Shown: one piece after another, positions 21,140 to 33,715 of the stretch | Position numbering within the stretch: the first letter of the stretch is position 1 | How the letters are laid out: each line of letters opens with the position of its first letter | Source: Clarkia xantiana subsp. parviflora | Taxonomy: Eukaryota; Streptophyta; Magnoliopsida; Myrtales; Onagraceae | Assembly (NCBI GenBank): GCA_036873135.1 | Contig: JAPTYO010000007.1 | Coordinates: 58,328,383 to 58,392,382 of the forward strand | DNA length: 64,000 bases | Direction: 5' to 3' | Made by a program: the position numbers and the translations under genes | The notes under the pieces: generated by a model | Told to the model about the DNA's origin: nothing | Seen by the model: only the letters and a program-made list of their open reading frames with translations | Databases searched by the model: none

Positions 21140-23612
21140 ATGGGTAGCGCCAGTGCTGCTCTTATCCCTCATTTGCAGCTCACCGCCTGCTCTTTCCGCC
21201 GTTTCGATTCCATCAAAACTCACCTTACTTCCTTCCGGATTGATAATAATTTCACAAGAAATAGTCGCTCCGCCTTGATTTGCCGTATCCGGCGTTCCAG
21301 CCTTGTTTGCTTTGCTACTGTTGATGACGATAAGAAGCGAGAATTGCTTGGTGGTGGCGGCGACACTGGCCTTGGCTTTGCCGTGGAAGACAGGCCTGGT
21401 AAGACTTCAGTATATATGTTCATGAAATTTCATTATTTACTTTAGCCAATTTCCTGCTCAAGTTACTCAACTAGATTGTTGTTGTTGGCTGTAGATATAC
21501 GTTGTCATGTTCTTTGTTCATGTAATAGTTTTGATTTGAATTACAGATGTGTTATGTCCTTGAGTTGATAGTTCCATTCCACAGAGTTTGAAAATTGATA
21601 AAGAGCAGCAGTAAGCTTCTTTTCCGTTATGCTGTTTATTTTTCAGGTTATCAGACCAAGAAGGAGATATTCAATGTATAGAATTGTTTCCCTGATATGT
21701 CATCATGTATTAGCTCATGTATTTCCTGAAAATACTTCCTAGTGATGCTTTAGCTGTACAGCGCAGACAACTTGTATAGTTACTTCATCTTTAGCAGTTC
21801 GAATGAAACATTTTATGTAACCAAACATTATGGAATTCTGAAATAAGTGTACCGTTGGTGTTCTTTTATCCAGAAAGGTCCTAAGTGATTGAGGAAGCAT
21901 TTCAGAAGTAGTTTGATTTTCTTCTTGTAGAACCAAACCAAACCAATAGAAACATCTGACTTCAGGTCTCAGTTTCCTATCTCATTTTCCTGGCTTTCAC
22001 CTATTCTTTCCATAAAAAGGCTCTTGGATGAAATTTTAACCTAATATGTATCTCAAGTTAAGATGTTCTTCTGCTGCATTTATGTGTTATTAGGGTCATC
22101 TTTTCATTTCGTTGAGTATCTTCCTCCCACGGTGCAATGGTAGTTGCTATAAGGCCCATGTTTTAATGATTTTTTTTTTCCCGACATATTTTATTGAGCT
22201 TGAATACCCTAATAGCTGAAGTTAATGTGCCAACTTCCATTCTGGAATCATCATAAATTGGGAACTGAAATGCAAATAAATAGTGTGCCAACATAATAGC
22301 TAACTCAGTTTGACACACATATAGGGTATGTTGATTGATACGATGCCCAGAGAGACAATTTGATAGACTTTTCATGAAGTTTTGCACATGGACAAGCTCT
22401 TTGAGACTATCTAGTGAAGTAGTGCTATTTATATATGAAACAACATTATTTTCTTGCTTGTTTCAGTCTCCGCTAATTAGCGTTGATTTCTTTTTCCTTT
22501 TAGTATAGAATTCATCACAATTAGATGGGTATAAATGCAAAGGTGTTCCATCTTTAACCTAACTTAGGAATGATGTCAGCTGCTGAAAGCATATGTTTCT
22601 TGTTAATAATGTATCAGCAAATGGTAGCTTAAAGGAAGACAGCTTGGAAACATTTGCAGAAGATAATGGAAAGGGGGCACTTTATGATTTTCTGTATCCC
22701 AGTAAAGAGCTGTTACCCGATGACCAAGAAATGAGTATATTTGATCATCTTGAAGAGTTGCGGCAGAGAATATTCGTATCGGTGTTGGCAGTGGGGGCTG
22801 CTATAATGGGATGCTTTGCATTTTCAAAGGAACTGATAAGGGTTCTTGAAGCCCCTGTTAAAGATCAAGGCGTTAGGTTTTTGCAACTTGCTCCTGGGGA
22901 GTTTTTCTTTACGACTTTGAAGGTCAGGACTGGTCTGTTTGTAATAAATTAGATGTGATATTATCAGTGACTAGTTCATGTATAATTACTAAAATGTTTG
23001 TTGTTGCAGGTTTCTGGATATTGTGGGCTTCTATTGGGAAGTCCAATCATCCTGTATGAAATGATAGCATTCGTGATTCCGGGTCTAACAAGGTCGGAGA
23101 GAAGGTTTTTGGGGCCGATAGTGTTGGGATCTTCAGTGCTATTCTACGCAGGGATTGTGTTTTCGTACCTGGTTCTGACACCTGCAGCACTGAATTTCTT
23201 TGTGAGTTACGCAGAAGGTGTGGTTGAGTCGCTTTGGTCGATCGACCAGTACTTTGAGTTTGTGCTGGTGCTCATGTTCAGCACAGGCTTGTCTTTTCAG
23301 GTACAAACAAAATCTCTTGAAGCTAGCTGTGTGTATGTGTTTGATCATCATATATAGATGTATGGTTGACATATCACTACGTACGTACGTATGTATACAC
23401 AGGTTCCGGTGATACAAGTTCTTCTAGGACAAGTGGGTCTGGTGTCAGGAGATCAAATGCTGTCGATCTGGAGGTACGTAGTTGTTGGGGCGGTGGTAGC
23501 AGCTGCTGTGCTGACTCCATCCACTGATCCTCTCACTCAGATGCTCTTAGCAGCACCGCTCCTCGGTCTTTATTTGGGTGGTGCATGGGTGGTTAAGCTC
23601 TCCGGTCGATGA
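21140..23612 (+). CDS. TATC: Chloroplast Sec-independent protein translocase subunit TatC
   Basis: Four exons: 21140-21398, 22618-22922, 23010-23300, 23403-23612, all with GT-AG introns. Together they give 1065 bp, 354 aa with a frame kept at every junction. Residues 1-60 are Ser/Arg-rich, as expected of a chloroplast transit peptide, followed by an acidic linker and the TatC core from about residue 118. Conserved features are [12 protein letters not shown] (about 127-138), the [12 protein letters not shown] loop, [12 protein letters not shown] and [10 protein letters not shown]. Six hydrophobic segments are visible. TatC is the polytopic thylakoid subunit that, with Hcf106, binds twin-arginine signal peptides in the delta-pH/Tat pathway. 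Length and sequence fit plant TatC; no lesions seen. Intron 1 is 1219 bp. Converges with the MATE gene. Its upstream region is triplicated and carries a MITE. Confidence 0.97.
21399..22617 (+). other. TATC intron 1
   Basis: GTAAGA donor at 21399 and TATCAG acceptor ending 22617, phase 1. 1219 bp, T-rich, no features recognised. Confidence 0.9.
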
Positions 23613-23998
23613 TATTATTATGTATACATATATGTGCACGTATAGAACACAACACAACCTAGATGAATATGGTATGTATGCAAAAGATGAATCTATTGAT
23701 TTTGCCTGCCTGCAAGCAACAACAGTCTTTGATACTGTCATATCATTCCTTAAATATTATATAAGCCTGTATAGTAGTTTATGAAGATAGACAGGAAAAT
23801 ATGAAATCATCCCTCCCTCCCTCCCTTATAATAGAAGATATTCGGTCCTTGCATTGTGCGGTTCTGATCTACGTATCACTCGCACGCACTGTAATAAATA
23901 ATAATACTAAATAGTAGTAGTGTGTCTAATAAATAAAAAGTTGTATGCATGCATGCTCTTCAAAATTGATGCTAGCTAGCCGAGCTGAGGTGCACTAT
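23613..23998. other. Convergent intergenic region between TATC and MATE gene
   Basis: 386 bp shared by the two 3' ends. Contains a (CCCT)n run (23811-23825) and several AATAAA-like words (23892-23900 for TATC; 23928-23937 reads TAATAAATAA). The transcripts probably overlap or lie very close here. Confidence 0.6.
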
Positions 23999-26900
23999 TT
24001 ATACTAAGAGGGTGTTGGTTGTGGGGTGAAGTCTGGTTTCTTGAGCAAAAATCCTGTCCCTTGCAATGGTGGCCTGTTTGTCCCAGTTGATACAACAAGT
24101 TACGATGGAGAGCATCACGGTTTGCACAAAAGCTCCAGCCTGAATCCCAATCCAAAGGCCCAACCCTCTTAGATCTGCCCAAAATGCTAGAATTGCAGCG
24201 ACAGGAATGCCGCAGAGGTAGAATGCTCCCAAATTGATGTAGGCTCCAATATGTTGCCATCCGCATCCTCTGGCCACCCCTGAGAGAACCCCTTGAATAC
24301 TATCCAGGATTACGGAGAGGCATATGAGAGGAGCCATCTTGGTGACGTAATTCACAACCTCCTCTTCGTTGCTGAATGTGTATCCAAATACCTTTCTACT
24401 CATGAAGAGGGTGGTGCTCACAATACTCGTCTCCACCACTGCTAGAAACATCAATGCATACACAGCCCTCTGAGCTGCCTGTGCGTTCCCGGCCCCAAGT
24501 TCGTTTGAAATCCTCGTGCTTCCAGCAGCCCCAAATCCGTAAGGTATAGAGTAGAGTGTTGAAATCGTTGACAAGCTGGAACAAGAAGAACTCTTAGATG
24601 TATGATTCCACATAGGTAGCTTTTTGTAAAGTAAACAAATGGGTTTCAGGTATGCTGAAGCAAGTAGAGAGAGACACATACCATACTGACAAAATGGAGG
24701 CTTCAAGCTGAGGATTGGGCAAGAGACCGGACAGCAAGATGAGCAACTCAAAGGACCACCACTCCAGACTTCAAATTACGTACATAAATGAATTGAGTAA
24801 CATCATCATCATCAAAATCAAAGATGTAAAATAAAAGAATAGAAGAAACTAAGCAATGTTATATAATTACCAACCATATCATGACAGCAGAAGGAACAGC
24901 AAGGCGAAAGAACTCAGGAACCATAGGGAACATCTCCATGGAAATGGGAACCCGAGTTTTATTACAGAGAGGGGACATCTTCATGTAGAGCAGCAAAATG
25001 AGTGCATTAAACCAGTATGATATGCCAATGGCCAATGCAGCTCCAACGTTTCCCAGGCCGGACTTAAACACCAGGAGCCAACAAAGAGGAATGTGGAGGA
25101 AGAGGCTAATGCCAGAGCTAGCCAGCATGGGAGTGGTGAGACTCTGAGTCTGGAAGTAACGCACGAGAGGCTGTAGGGTTGCGTAGGAGAATAGTGCAGG
25201 GATGAGCCACTTGATGAACTTGCCGGATTCTAGTGAGATTAAAGGGTCTTGACCTACTAACATCAGGATTTTGTCCAGGAAGAGCCACAATATTGAGAGA
25301 GGGATGCAGACTAGTGTTAGAGAAAATATGGCAGCGTGGAGTTGAGTCCCCATTTTCCGGTACTGCCGAGCCCCGAATGCTTGCCCACTCAATGTTTCCA
25401 GTCCGCTTGCCATTCCCAGCTGCATCAACCCAGTTATCACATTTTAATTCACATCCAACATTATATATAAATAAACAATATTTATTATCTGCCATCAAAG
25501 TTAGAGTTACTTCATTCAATCTTACAAACTAGTTAGTAGCAGCTACACATATTACAAACACAATATCTATCTATATATGATACAGTTTCACGTAAGTTAT
25601 GTTAGTTTACCCTTCTTGCTTCAAGTTCATTGTATGTGCAATTTGACGAAAATTGAAATTGAGATAATAATTTTTTTTGAAACTAAAAATTCATAAAACT
25701 AATTTAAAAAAAAATTAAAATTCGAGTCCCGGCGTGGAATGTTCACTCAAAGTTTAGGTAATAATTTGGTTACTAACCCTTAAAAAATATCAAAGTTTGG
25801 TTTCTGTTTTTTAAATTAACCCATTAGATATTTTAATGACCACTCTGGTGTGTTCTTAATGTTAAGCACAGGAGACAAAAAATCAATCAACAAAAGATTC
25901 TAAACAAAAAGAAGAGAGAACAATGAACTAAAGACAAACCACCAACAGCATCTTTGCAGAATTGCAGCCATTTTCTGAAGTGGAGCAATCCTGATTTACT
26001 TCTTACGGGATAATGCCAATCAATCACACCCTTATTTATATATATAAATTAGACAAGATAATATAATAATATATATAGACAAAAATTAATTATTCTGTAA
26101 TTTAATTATGCAATGTGCATAATTAAATTAAATTTCGCCCTCGAATTTCATCATAAAAAACCCTATAATTTGAAATATGTGGATTTCTAAAAAAATTTAC
26201 TGGAATTTTGTCATTTTAGTTCAGTTTCTCGATTTTTCTTAACTTAATACTATAAGACCAAATACGCTTTATTAAATGAAATATTTGACGGAACTAACAA
26301 TTTGTTCACAAATACTAACTAATAGTCTAAAAAGCTTAAACATGTAATTTTTTCAAATGTCTAAAACTCTCAACTTGAGCTAGAAACATACAACATGTTT
26401 TCTATTCCAGTGCAAGGTAGTTTAGTACTGCAGTCTGCAGGGCTTGTTTTGACAAGATATAAACATGAAGTTATTATTTGTTGACCAGACCTTGCCTCAT
26501 TCTTCTTTCTTTCTTTCTCATTCTGTTATTTTAAATATTATTACATATATGATAAACTTTTTTTTTTTTTTTATAGATACAGAAGTTTGATGACAATTTA
26601 TGCAACGAGGGCCCTACATTTTTTTAATTAAGATAACAACGTAATAATATTAATAGTAAGAAAGTATAATATAATAATTAAAGGTAAGAAAGCTGCACGT
26701 CCAAACAAACCCCAAGTTTGTCTTGGTAAGAGGAGGAAAAGTTGAATTCATCAACAGATCACATCACATCACACGAGGCAAGAGTCATGGACATGGACTC
26801 ATTCATGAGCAAGACTGGCATAGTAGGGCCCATCAATGGTATATAATTATATATATATGATAAAAAAAAACTGAGGAGTTTTATATTTAGATAGACTAGG

Positions 26901-28154
26901 TTATTATGATTTTGAATTTATAATTATGATTAAAATTTTACCATCACCACTGTTCATTCTTCCTAGCTATCATCTTCTATATCGATTTCTACTGCACTTA
27001 TCGACACCAAATATTGTATCACAGCGGTTTGCCACGGTTGAAATGTAAAATTTTATGGTTGGTATTGTATTGATTTAGATTTCCTATACAATGAATTTTG
27101 GATTATTTTTTGGGATTTTAATTGTGTTCGAAATTAATATTATTGTAATTGTTTATAATATGCTAATGCATCTGTTTAGTTGTAGGTTTATGAGCTCTGG
27201 TAAAGTGAAAAAGAAATTTGCTTAACTTGGTAAAAGTATGCTGAAAAACCACAATTAAGATCACGATATAAACAAAAATGAATGGTGTGATATATCTTAA
27301 CAAATATGTGTAGGACTTGATTAAAATGAATTCGACTAAAATCTGAGTTGATTTGAGGATTGATTTCTGATTTCTCAGATTAAGAAAGAAAGAGATAAAT
27401 ATTAGATTTTATGAAAGGAAAAAATTAGTATTTTTTATGCAGATATTAATCTACTCAGAAATCTATCTAATTATAGTATGTTATCTTTAACCAAATAATA
27501 TATAATTATAATTATAGTATTCCCAATACATTACCGCCTCAGCAGTCTAAGGCTGAGCTAATTCTATGGAATAGTTTGGCCAAAAGAAATTCTATGGAAT
27601 TGGAATATGTTGTTTCGAATCAATTATTACTCCACTCGTATATATTATTATTCTTCAAAATCTCACTAGATTTAGCAACCTTTTGGACACCATCATCATC
27701 ATCTAAATTTAGTATTTGAATGATGAAGAAAATAATGATTTGCTGCTGTGACAACAAGTAAAACTAAATCGAGAAAAAATCTGAGTGGAAAAAATAAAGG
27801 TTAGAAATTGAGGTTAAAAATAGAAGCAAAAATAGGGTGAAAGGAAGAAGAGGTTACAATAAGACTGAAGCCGGTGACGCCGGCGAGAGACATGGCGATA
27901 GCGGTACTGGAGAGAGATAGCTCGCCGAGGTGGCCAACCATCATCACCGAAACTACTTGTACCAAGTACTGGGAGAGTATGACCGCCACCATGGGCCCCG
28001 CTATCTGGCTCAGACGCTTCACCTCTGCCGCGAATCCACTTCCGCAACCCTCATCACTCCCACCCGCTAATTCGTCTTTCAATTCCACGATGCGGCGGCT
28101 ATCTGATTTCCTCAGTAACGGATCCTCCATGCTCCTGCTTTTCTCCGACCCCAT
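23999..28154 (-). CDS. MATE / DETOXIFICATION family efflux transporter
   Basis: Four exons on the minus strand: 28154-27858, 25419-24875, 24768-24682, 24575-23999, with GT-AG introns of 2438, 106 and 106 bp. They total 1506 bp, 501 aa, the usual plant MATE length. I used the ATG at 28154 ([14 protein letters not shown]). Twelve hydrophobic segments are expected and about that number is visible. Signature stretches: [38 protein letters not shown] (across the exon 1/2 junction), [20 protein letters not shown] (exon 2/3), [17 protein letters not shown], and [22 protein letters not shown]. The last exon is a single uninterrupted 577 bp, whereas many DTX genes have more introns. The family exports organic cations, flavonoids or other metabolites by H+ or Na+ antiport at the tonoplast or plasma membrane; the substrate cannot be told. 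A copia element lies 640 bp upstream of the start. Confidence 0.95.
25420..27857 (-). other. MATE intron 1
   Basis: 2438 bp, AT-rich, with homopolymer runs (26562-26573) and small microsatellites. No embedded gene or transposon recognised. Confidence 0.8.
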
Positions 28155-28794
28155 TATCAATTAGGAAGGAGGCCGCTCCCTCTCGTTTATTTATTTATTT
28201 ATACAAAAGATTTTCTGAGAAGGAGGAGACGCGGATATATATATATATATATGAAAAACAAACAGACTGCTCCCTCCGTTTGTTCAATGTTATCAGAACC
28301 GGAAGGACCGGCTTTCTGACCGGCCCGACCGGAATACAAGTGAACCCGGTCCATATTTCCGGTTTATATCGAACTGGCCGGTATCCGAGTTTGACTGACT
28401 CACTCTTGACGCTTCCCCATGGCGCGTCATCATTCCCTTCTCTTCCCCAAAGCATTAAGCACGTCTCCTTCCTTTCTTCCTTCATCAGCAACGCAAGGCC
28501 AAGCAATCTGACATTGTTCGATATATATAAGCAGCAAATGAAAACACAGACAGACATTCACCTCTGATGTTTTCCCTTTCCTAAACGTCTCCCTCTTTAG
28601 TAGTTGTGTTCTGTCTCTACATATATAAAAGCATATTCAAATGTTCATAGCATAGCAACTTGGGCTTTTAGCTATACCCCATCTCTCTTTTCTATCTATC
28701 TAGTCACTACAACCTTTGCTCCCCAGTTTTTATGAACGAAGTTGCTTATATCTATAACATGTCCACGATGTTGCTATGAATGTGCTTCACTTCA
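28155..28794 (-). promoter_or_regulatory. MATE gene upstream region
   Basis: 5' UTR and promoter of the MATE gene, bounded by copia D. It contains (TTTA)n at 28186-28203, a (TA)n tract at 28234-28252, and a CCGG-rich block (28284-28395). The block resembles the CCGG-rich parts of the TIR element at 16905-17285 and is probably an old transposon fragment. No certain TATA box chosen. Confidence 0.5.
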
Positions 28795-28996
28795 TATTGA
28801 AGGTCTGGCCCAAGCTGGTTGTTTGTTTTTTATTTGGTTTGTTTTGTTTAATTTGTCTTTAGTCTAGGGTTGAGGGGAGGTGAAACCAAGTGAAGGAACT
28901 CTCACTGTAGATCCCTTGAGTCTCTATGCAAAACTCTTCTTCTTCCTCTTCATTTCATGCCCCTTTGCATTCTAGGGTTTCTTTGCTAAAATAAAA
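28795..28996 (+). repeat. 5' LTR of copia D
   Basis: 202 bp, TATTGAAGG...CTAAAATAAAA. Compared with the 3' LTR (328 bp) it lacks about 117 bp between TTTGTCTTT and AGTCTAGGG. Ends are not the canonical TG...CA. Confidence 0.85.
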
Positions 28997-29328
28997 TGGT
29001 ATCGGAGCAGTTTTTCGTTGAGCGATCATGGCCCTCTTCCATCTCACCTCCACCACCATAAGCTTTTCATCCACCTTTCCTCGTCGTTGTTCATCTCCTG
29101 CCCTTTCTTTTTCGTTTCTGCCACTGCAATTGCAATTGATCCGTCTTATCTTTTGACGAAACGATTGCATCTTCTGGAAACATCAGAAGCTTTACGATTC
29201 GCAACGATTTGAAGCATGCGAATCTCTTTACCATCATCACGGTGATTGCTCGTTATCTTGCGATCGGTTTTGTTGCTCGTATATCTTGAGGAGTTCGATT
29301 CATTCTTTCGCCTTTTGTCTCGGTCTCC

Positions 29329-30297
29329 ATGGCTGAGGAAACATCCAAGAACAACGATGGCGGCAATCCGATGGCTGCGGTGGATTCTCACCATCCATTG
29401 TATCTTCATTCGAGCGATAACCCTAGGACTTGCGTCACTTCTCATATTTTGACTGGTATTTCCGATTACCCTATGTGGAGCCGTGCTTTGCGCTTTATCT
29501 TGATTGGTAGAAACAAGCTAGGGTTCATTACTGATGCTTGCACGCGTGATAAACATGATCCTGCTCTTCGTGACCTTTGGGATCGATGTAACGCTGTAGT
29601 TTTTGGTTGGATAATGAACTCTGTCTCGAAAGAAATTGCCAGTACACTCATGTATACAGAAACTACTTATCTTGCTTGGGAAGAACTCAAACAGCGCTAT
29701 GACAAGATTAATGGCTCAAAAGTCTATAAGCTTCATAGAGATATTGTTTTGACTCGGCAATGTTTGGATTCTGTGTCGGGTTTCTTTACAAAGCTTAGAC
29801 TTATGTGGGCTGAATTCGATGTTGTTTGCTCTCTGCCTGTTTTACCTGTTGATGGCTTCCAGAAACATATTGATCACAAAGATAACATGCGTCTCTTTCA
29901 GTTTCTAATGGGGTTGAATGACAACTATTCCACCATTAGGAGCAATTTGTTGATGCGAGAACTTCTTCCCTCTGTCGATAATGCCTATAATATTCTTATC
30001 TAAGAGGATAATCAGAGAGGAGTCAGTTCTAGAATTGTAGCTTCAGTTGACACTATCTCTGGAAATATCTTTGTTAATTCTGAGAAGCAAAAGGGCAATC
30101 CTGCTCTTGAGTGCACTTTCTGCCATAAGAAAGGGCACACAGTGGATCTTTGTTACACAAAAGAATGCGATTTTTGTCATAAGAGACAATTGTTTTAAAA
30201 GAAGGGATCGGATGATGAAAGAAAAAGGGGGAGGCACCAAGGCTAACACTGCTAATACCAATATCTCTGATGTTGCTGTAAATGTTCAGAAGAATGC
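29329..30297 (+). pseudogene. gag of copia D, 5' part, interrupted by element C
   Basis: ATG at 29329 (MAEETSKNND). It has the copia Gag N-terminal domain (ILTGISDYPMWSRALRF), the UBN2-like region (YLAWEELKQRYDKINGSKVYKL), and after an in-frame TAA at 30001 a classical zinc knuckle C-X2-C-X4-H-X4-C (CTFCHKKGHTVDLC, about 30115-30156). A further stop follows at about 30196. The frame is cut at 30298 by element C and resumes at 49955. Non-functional. Confidence 0.9.
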
Positions 30298-30981
30298 TGT
30301 TAGATATCTGTCCAATTCGGGTTCGTATTTACATTTCAAGCCTCGCAAAATACTCCAAAACCCATAAAAGAACTCTTCCGCAGACACCCAAGTCTAAAAC
30401 GGTCCGGAATACGCGCAGTACCCGGACCGGAGGACTTCCGGATTTCCCTAAGGCGATCTGGAGGCCCGGATTGCCCTTCCGGATTGCTAGACAATCCGGG
30501 TAGGTCCGGATTACCGATGTTCTCCGCGCGCTCATCCTGATTATTTTGCCAAGTGCGAGAAGTCGGTGCACGCATAGTCCACCTTGATGACGGTATACGT
30601 TTTCCTTCATACCGACATCAAGCCGTTCAAAACTGGGCATGATCCTTAGGTTCCCTATAAATAGGGGCCTATGTCTCCCATTTTAGAGCACTCCCTCATT
30701 TTTCTGGCATTGCGTGCTCTGACTTCTCTCTAAAAAGCTTTCTCTCTCTAGAAGATTTAGACTTGAGCGTCGGAGAGGGCCCAACCAGCATCCCCCCTCT
30801 CCCACGCTGGTTACTGCCCCTTGTGCAGGATCCGGATTTCGAGAGGTCAAAGCCAAGAAGTTGAAGACGAAGTTCGAGGGTCGTGTTTCAGGGATCGCGG
30901 CGTACTCGTTCCTGTATACACATCTTGAGCCCGTTCGTGGAAAAGAAGCCTGAAGCTACCCAAGTGGAAGCAGACTTACCA
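30298..30981 (+). repeat. 5' LTR of gypsy C
   Basis: 684 bp, TGTTAGATATCTG...AGACTTACCA. TATAAATA box at 30656-30663. Nearly identical to the 3' LTR except for small changes, including about 14 extra bases in the 3' LTR near 49433. Confidence 0.93.
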
Positions 30982-31033
30982 TTTGGCGCCGTCTGAAGTG
31001 ATTAGAACAAAAAGTTGTGCCGTACCGCAAGCC

Positions 31034-33715
31034 ATGACAGGAAGACGACCAAAGAAAGCGGGTGCAAGCAAGGTTAAACCAACGAGAAGCCAACCAGGAC
31101 CTTCTCATATTCCGGATGCAGAATCTAAGGCTTCATCCATGCCATCCACAAATGCCCCTCCTGCACAATATGGGCCGGAAGATCAAAACAATGCGCCTGC
31201 GCAAGAGCAAAGGACGAGGATGAATCAGGACTTCCCATCTGGGATGCTAGTTGAGGAAGCACAGCAACAACCAAGGAATGCAACCAACATGCCTCCAGTC
31301 GCACCGGCGATGACGGCGGCACTTGAAGAACTCCTTGCTCTCAGGGAGATTTTAAGGAGTCAAGGATATGTTGCACCTCCGCCACCACCCCCGCATGCTA
31401 ATGAACAAGCTGCACCAGCTAGGGAGGCGTCACATGATGCCAACCATCAAAAGCAGCAGCATCCAGAAGGAGTGGGAGACTCTGAAGGTACCTTTCGACA
31501 GGCCAGGCAGGAGCCAGCACGCTGATGAACCCCAAGTGTTGGCGAGAAGCAACAACAAGGAGTAAGATGGAAGCAACCTCCCGTGAGCAATTCACAACGC
31601 CTACACAAGGAAGATAGCTTCAAGACAGCAAGCCATGCTGACACATGCAATGATGGGTGGAGGAAGCCTACAGACGACAATGACATCCCAATCACGGGAC
31701 TTACGGCTAATGCCTTACAAGAAATGATTGAGAGAAAGATGAAGCAGTCAAAGATGAAGGGAATGCATGCCCTTGAAGAGAATGCATCACATCCATTCTC
31801 TAATGAACTAGTACACAGTCACGTTCCAGATGCCTTGTACAGAATCGGTGGAGAGAAATATAGAGGAAAAGGAGATCCAATCGAGCATGTACAACAACAT
31901 GAAGCTTCTTTGCTGGGACGAACCGACAACCCGCATCATGTTGCCATGACATTTGCTAATACCCTTGTTGGAACTGCCGCGCACTGGTTCTTTACGCTAC
32001 CATGTGAAAGCGTTACGTCACGGGAATACCTGAAGGCAAAGTTCATTCAAAGATACATGGGAGAGCGCACACTCCTTAAAGGGCCAAACGCGTTGAATGA
32101 GGTGACACAGCAAAAAGACGAATCGTTAGCGAATTATTATATCCGTTTCAACCAAAACATCTCAGACATTCAGGGAAACATCACCGAAGGAGAAATCGTA
32201 CGCGCCTTCATTGCAAATTTAGGCCGAAGAGGATATGACCTGGCTGAAAAGATGTCAAAGCGCCCAGCTGAGACACTTGAAGAATTGGCGGCAAGGGTAA
32301 AAGAATTCGTGGATCTAGACAAATTCAGAGAACAGCATAAGGCGAAAGTTAGTGCAGCTCGCGCTAAGGAGAAGCAAGCAAAACCCCAACAAGGCCCGCA
32401 ACAAGCAAGACAATTCCAGCCCCATAAGAGGCCATATCAGCCAGAATTCCAAAGACCAAAAGAAGTGAACTTGGCAGAATGCGTTCCTTTGAATGCACCA
32501 CTTACCGTAATCTTAAAGAAGATGAAGGAAGATAACATGTGGAGGGAGCCAGCAAACTTCCGAAAAGGGCCACTGGGAAAGCAGGAAGATAAATGGTGTG
32601 AAAACCATGAAGTCTACGGCCATGAAACGAACAGCTGTGTCAGCTTACGATTTCGTATAAACAACTTCATCCTTAAAGGAGAGCTCAAGCAATATGTGGA
32701 TCAAGGCGACAAGCGCCAAAAGAAGAACCATGCAGAGCCATCCGGAAAGGGGAACAAGGGAAAGGAGAAAGTGAATGAGAACCCACCACCGCCAAAGCGT
32801 GGTGTCATCAACGTAATCCATGGTGGGCCAGCGGTAGGAGGTAGCATTTATAATGCACGAGATGTCTATGCCTCGCAGCTACAAGTTCTACCCAAGTACG
32901 GGAAGAGGCGTCAACCAGAGAAGGAAGAAGTAGTCATCCTGTTCTCAAATGCCGACGAGAAACACATAGTGTATCCCCACGATGATGCTTTGGTCATAAC
33001 AATGGACATCAATGGATATGACGTGCAAAGGATTCTGGTAGATGGTGGGAGTGCTGCGGATTTAGTGCATATAGAAGTGCTCAAGAAGATGGGAAAAACG
33101 GAAGCCGATCTCTCGCCAAGCACATTTCCGCTGGTTAGTTTCGCAGGAGCAGCAACCTACCCATTGGGCATGATCACACTTCCAGTGATCCTTGGAGAAG
33201 GATGGAAGGCACTGCATACAGACGTCATATTTGTAGTGGTAAATAACCTGGGGGCATATAACGGCATCCTAGGAAGAACAACAATCAATCCACATGACAT
33301 TGTGCCATCTACAGCTCATCAGAAAATGAAGTTCCTAACTCCTCATGGGATCGGAGAGGTGCTAGGTGATCAGACAGCCGCACGAAAGTGCTACGTCAAT
33401 GCCCTGAGGAAAATAAAACAAGTGTCAATTGCCATGGTAGGAATTGGTGCAAAGAGAAAGCTGTTCGCCTCAAACGATGATGACAAGAGGATGAAGGAAA
33501 AGTTATCGCCAAGGTCTGAGCTGGACAGGATACTTTGTTCGCCTAAGCGGAGTGTGCTAGATGTCAAACAAGAAGAAGGAGAATCCATGACCTACTTCCG
33601 GAGGTTCGCTCAAAATGAAACTACATTAATAGCAATCAAGAAGGACGCCATCAACGCATTTTACCTGAACATTAATGCGCCAATATTTTTGCTATTCGGA
33701 AGGGTATTTGGATGA
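31034..33715 (+). pseudogene. gag-protease of gypsy C with a double in-frame stop
   Basis: One reading frame from ATG 31034 (MTGRRPKKAG) to TGA 33715, broken only by two consecutive stops TGA TGA at 31523-31528; the 3' part stays open for 728 codons. The N-terminal part is Pro/Gln-rich. Then come DDNDIPITGLT, the capsid domain (GKGDPIEHVQQHE, HWFFTLP, YLKAKFIQRY, about 31850-32340), and a variant zinc knuckle C-X2-H-X4-H-X4-C (WCENHEVYGHETNSC, 32594-32638). The linker INVIHGGP and a retropepsin follow, whose active site reads ILVDGGSAAD (33035-33064): Asp-Gly-Gly where Asp-Ser/Thr-Gly is expected. No RT follows. Either a recent pseudogene or dependent on readthrough; the protease is probably inactive. 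Confidence 0.85.

Noticed and set aside
23139..23417. Minus-strand open frame within TATC
   Set aside because: Shadow of TATC exon 3 and intron 3.
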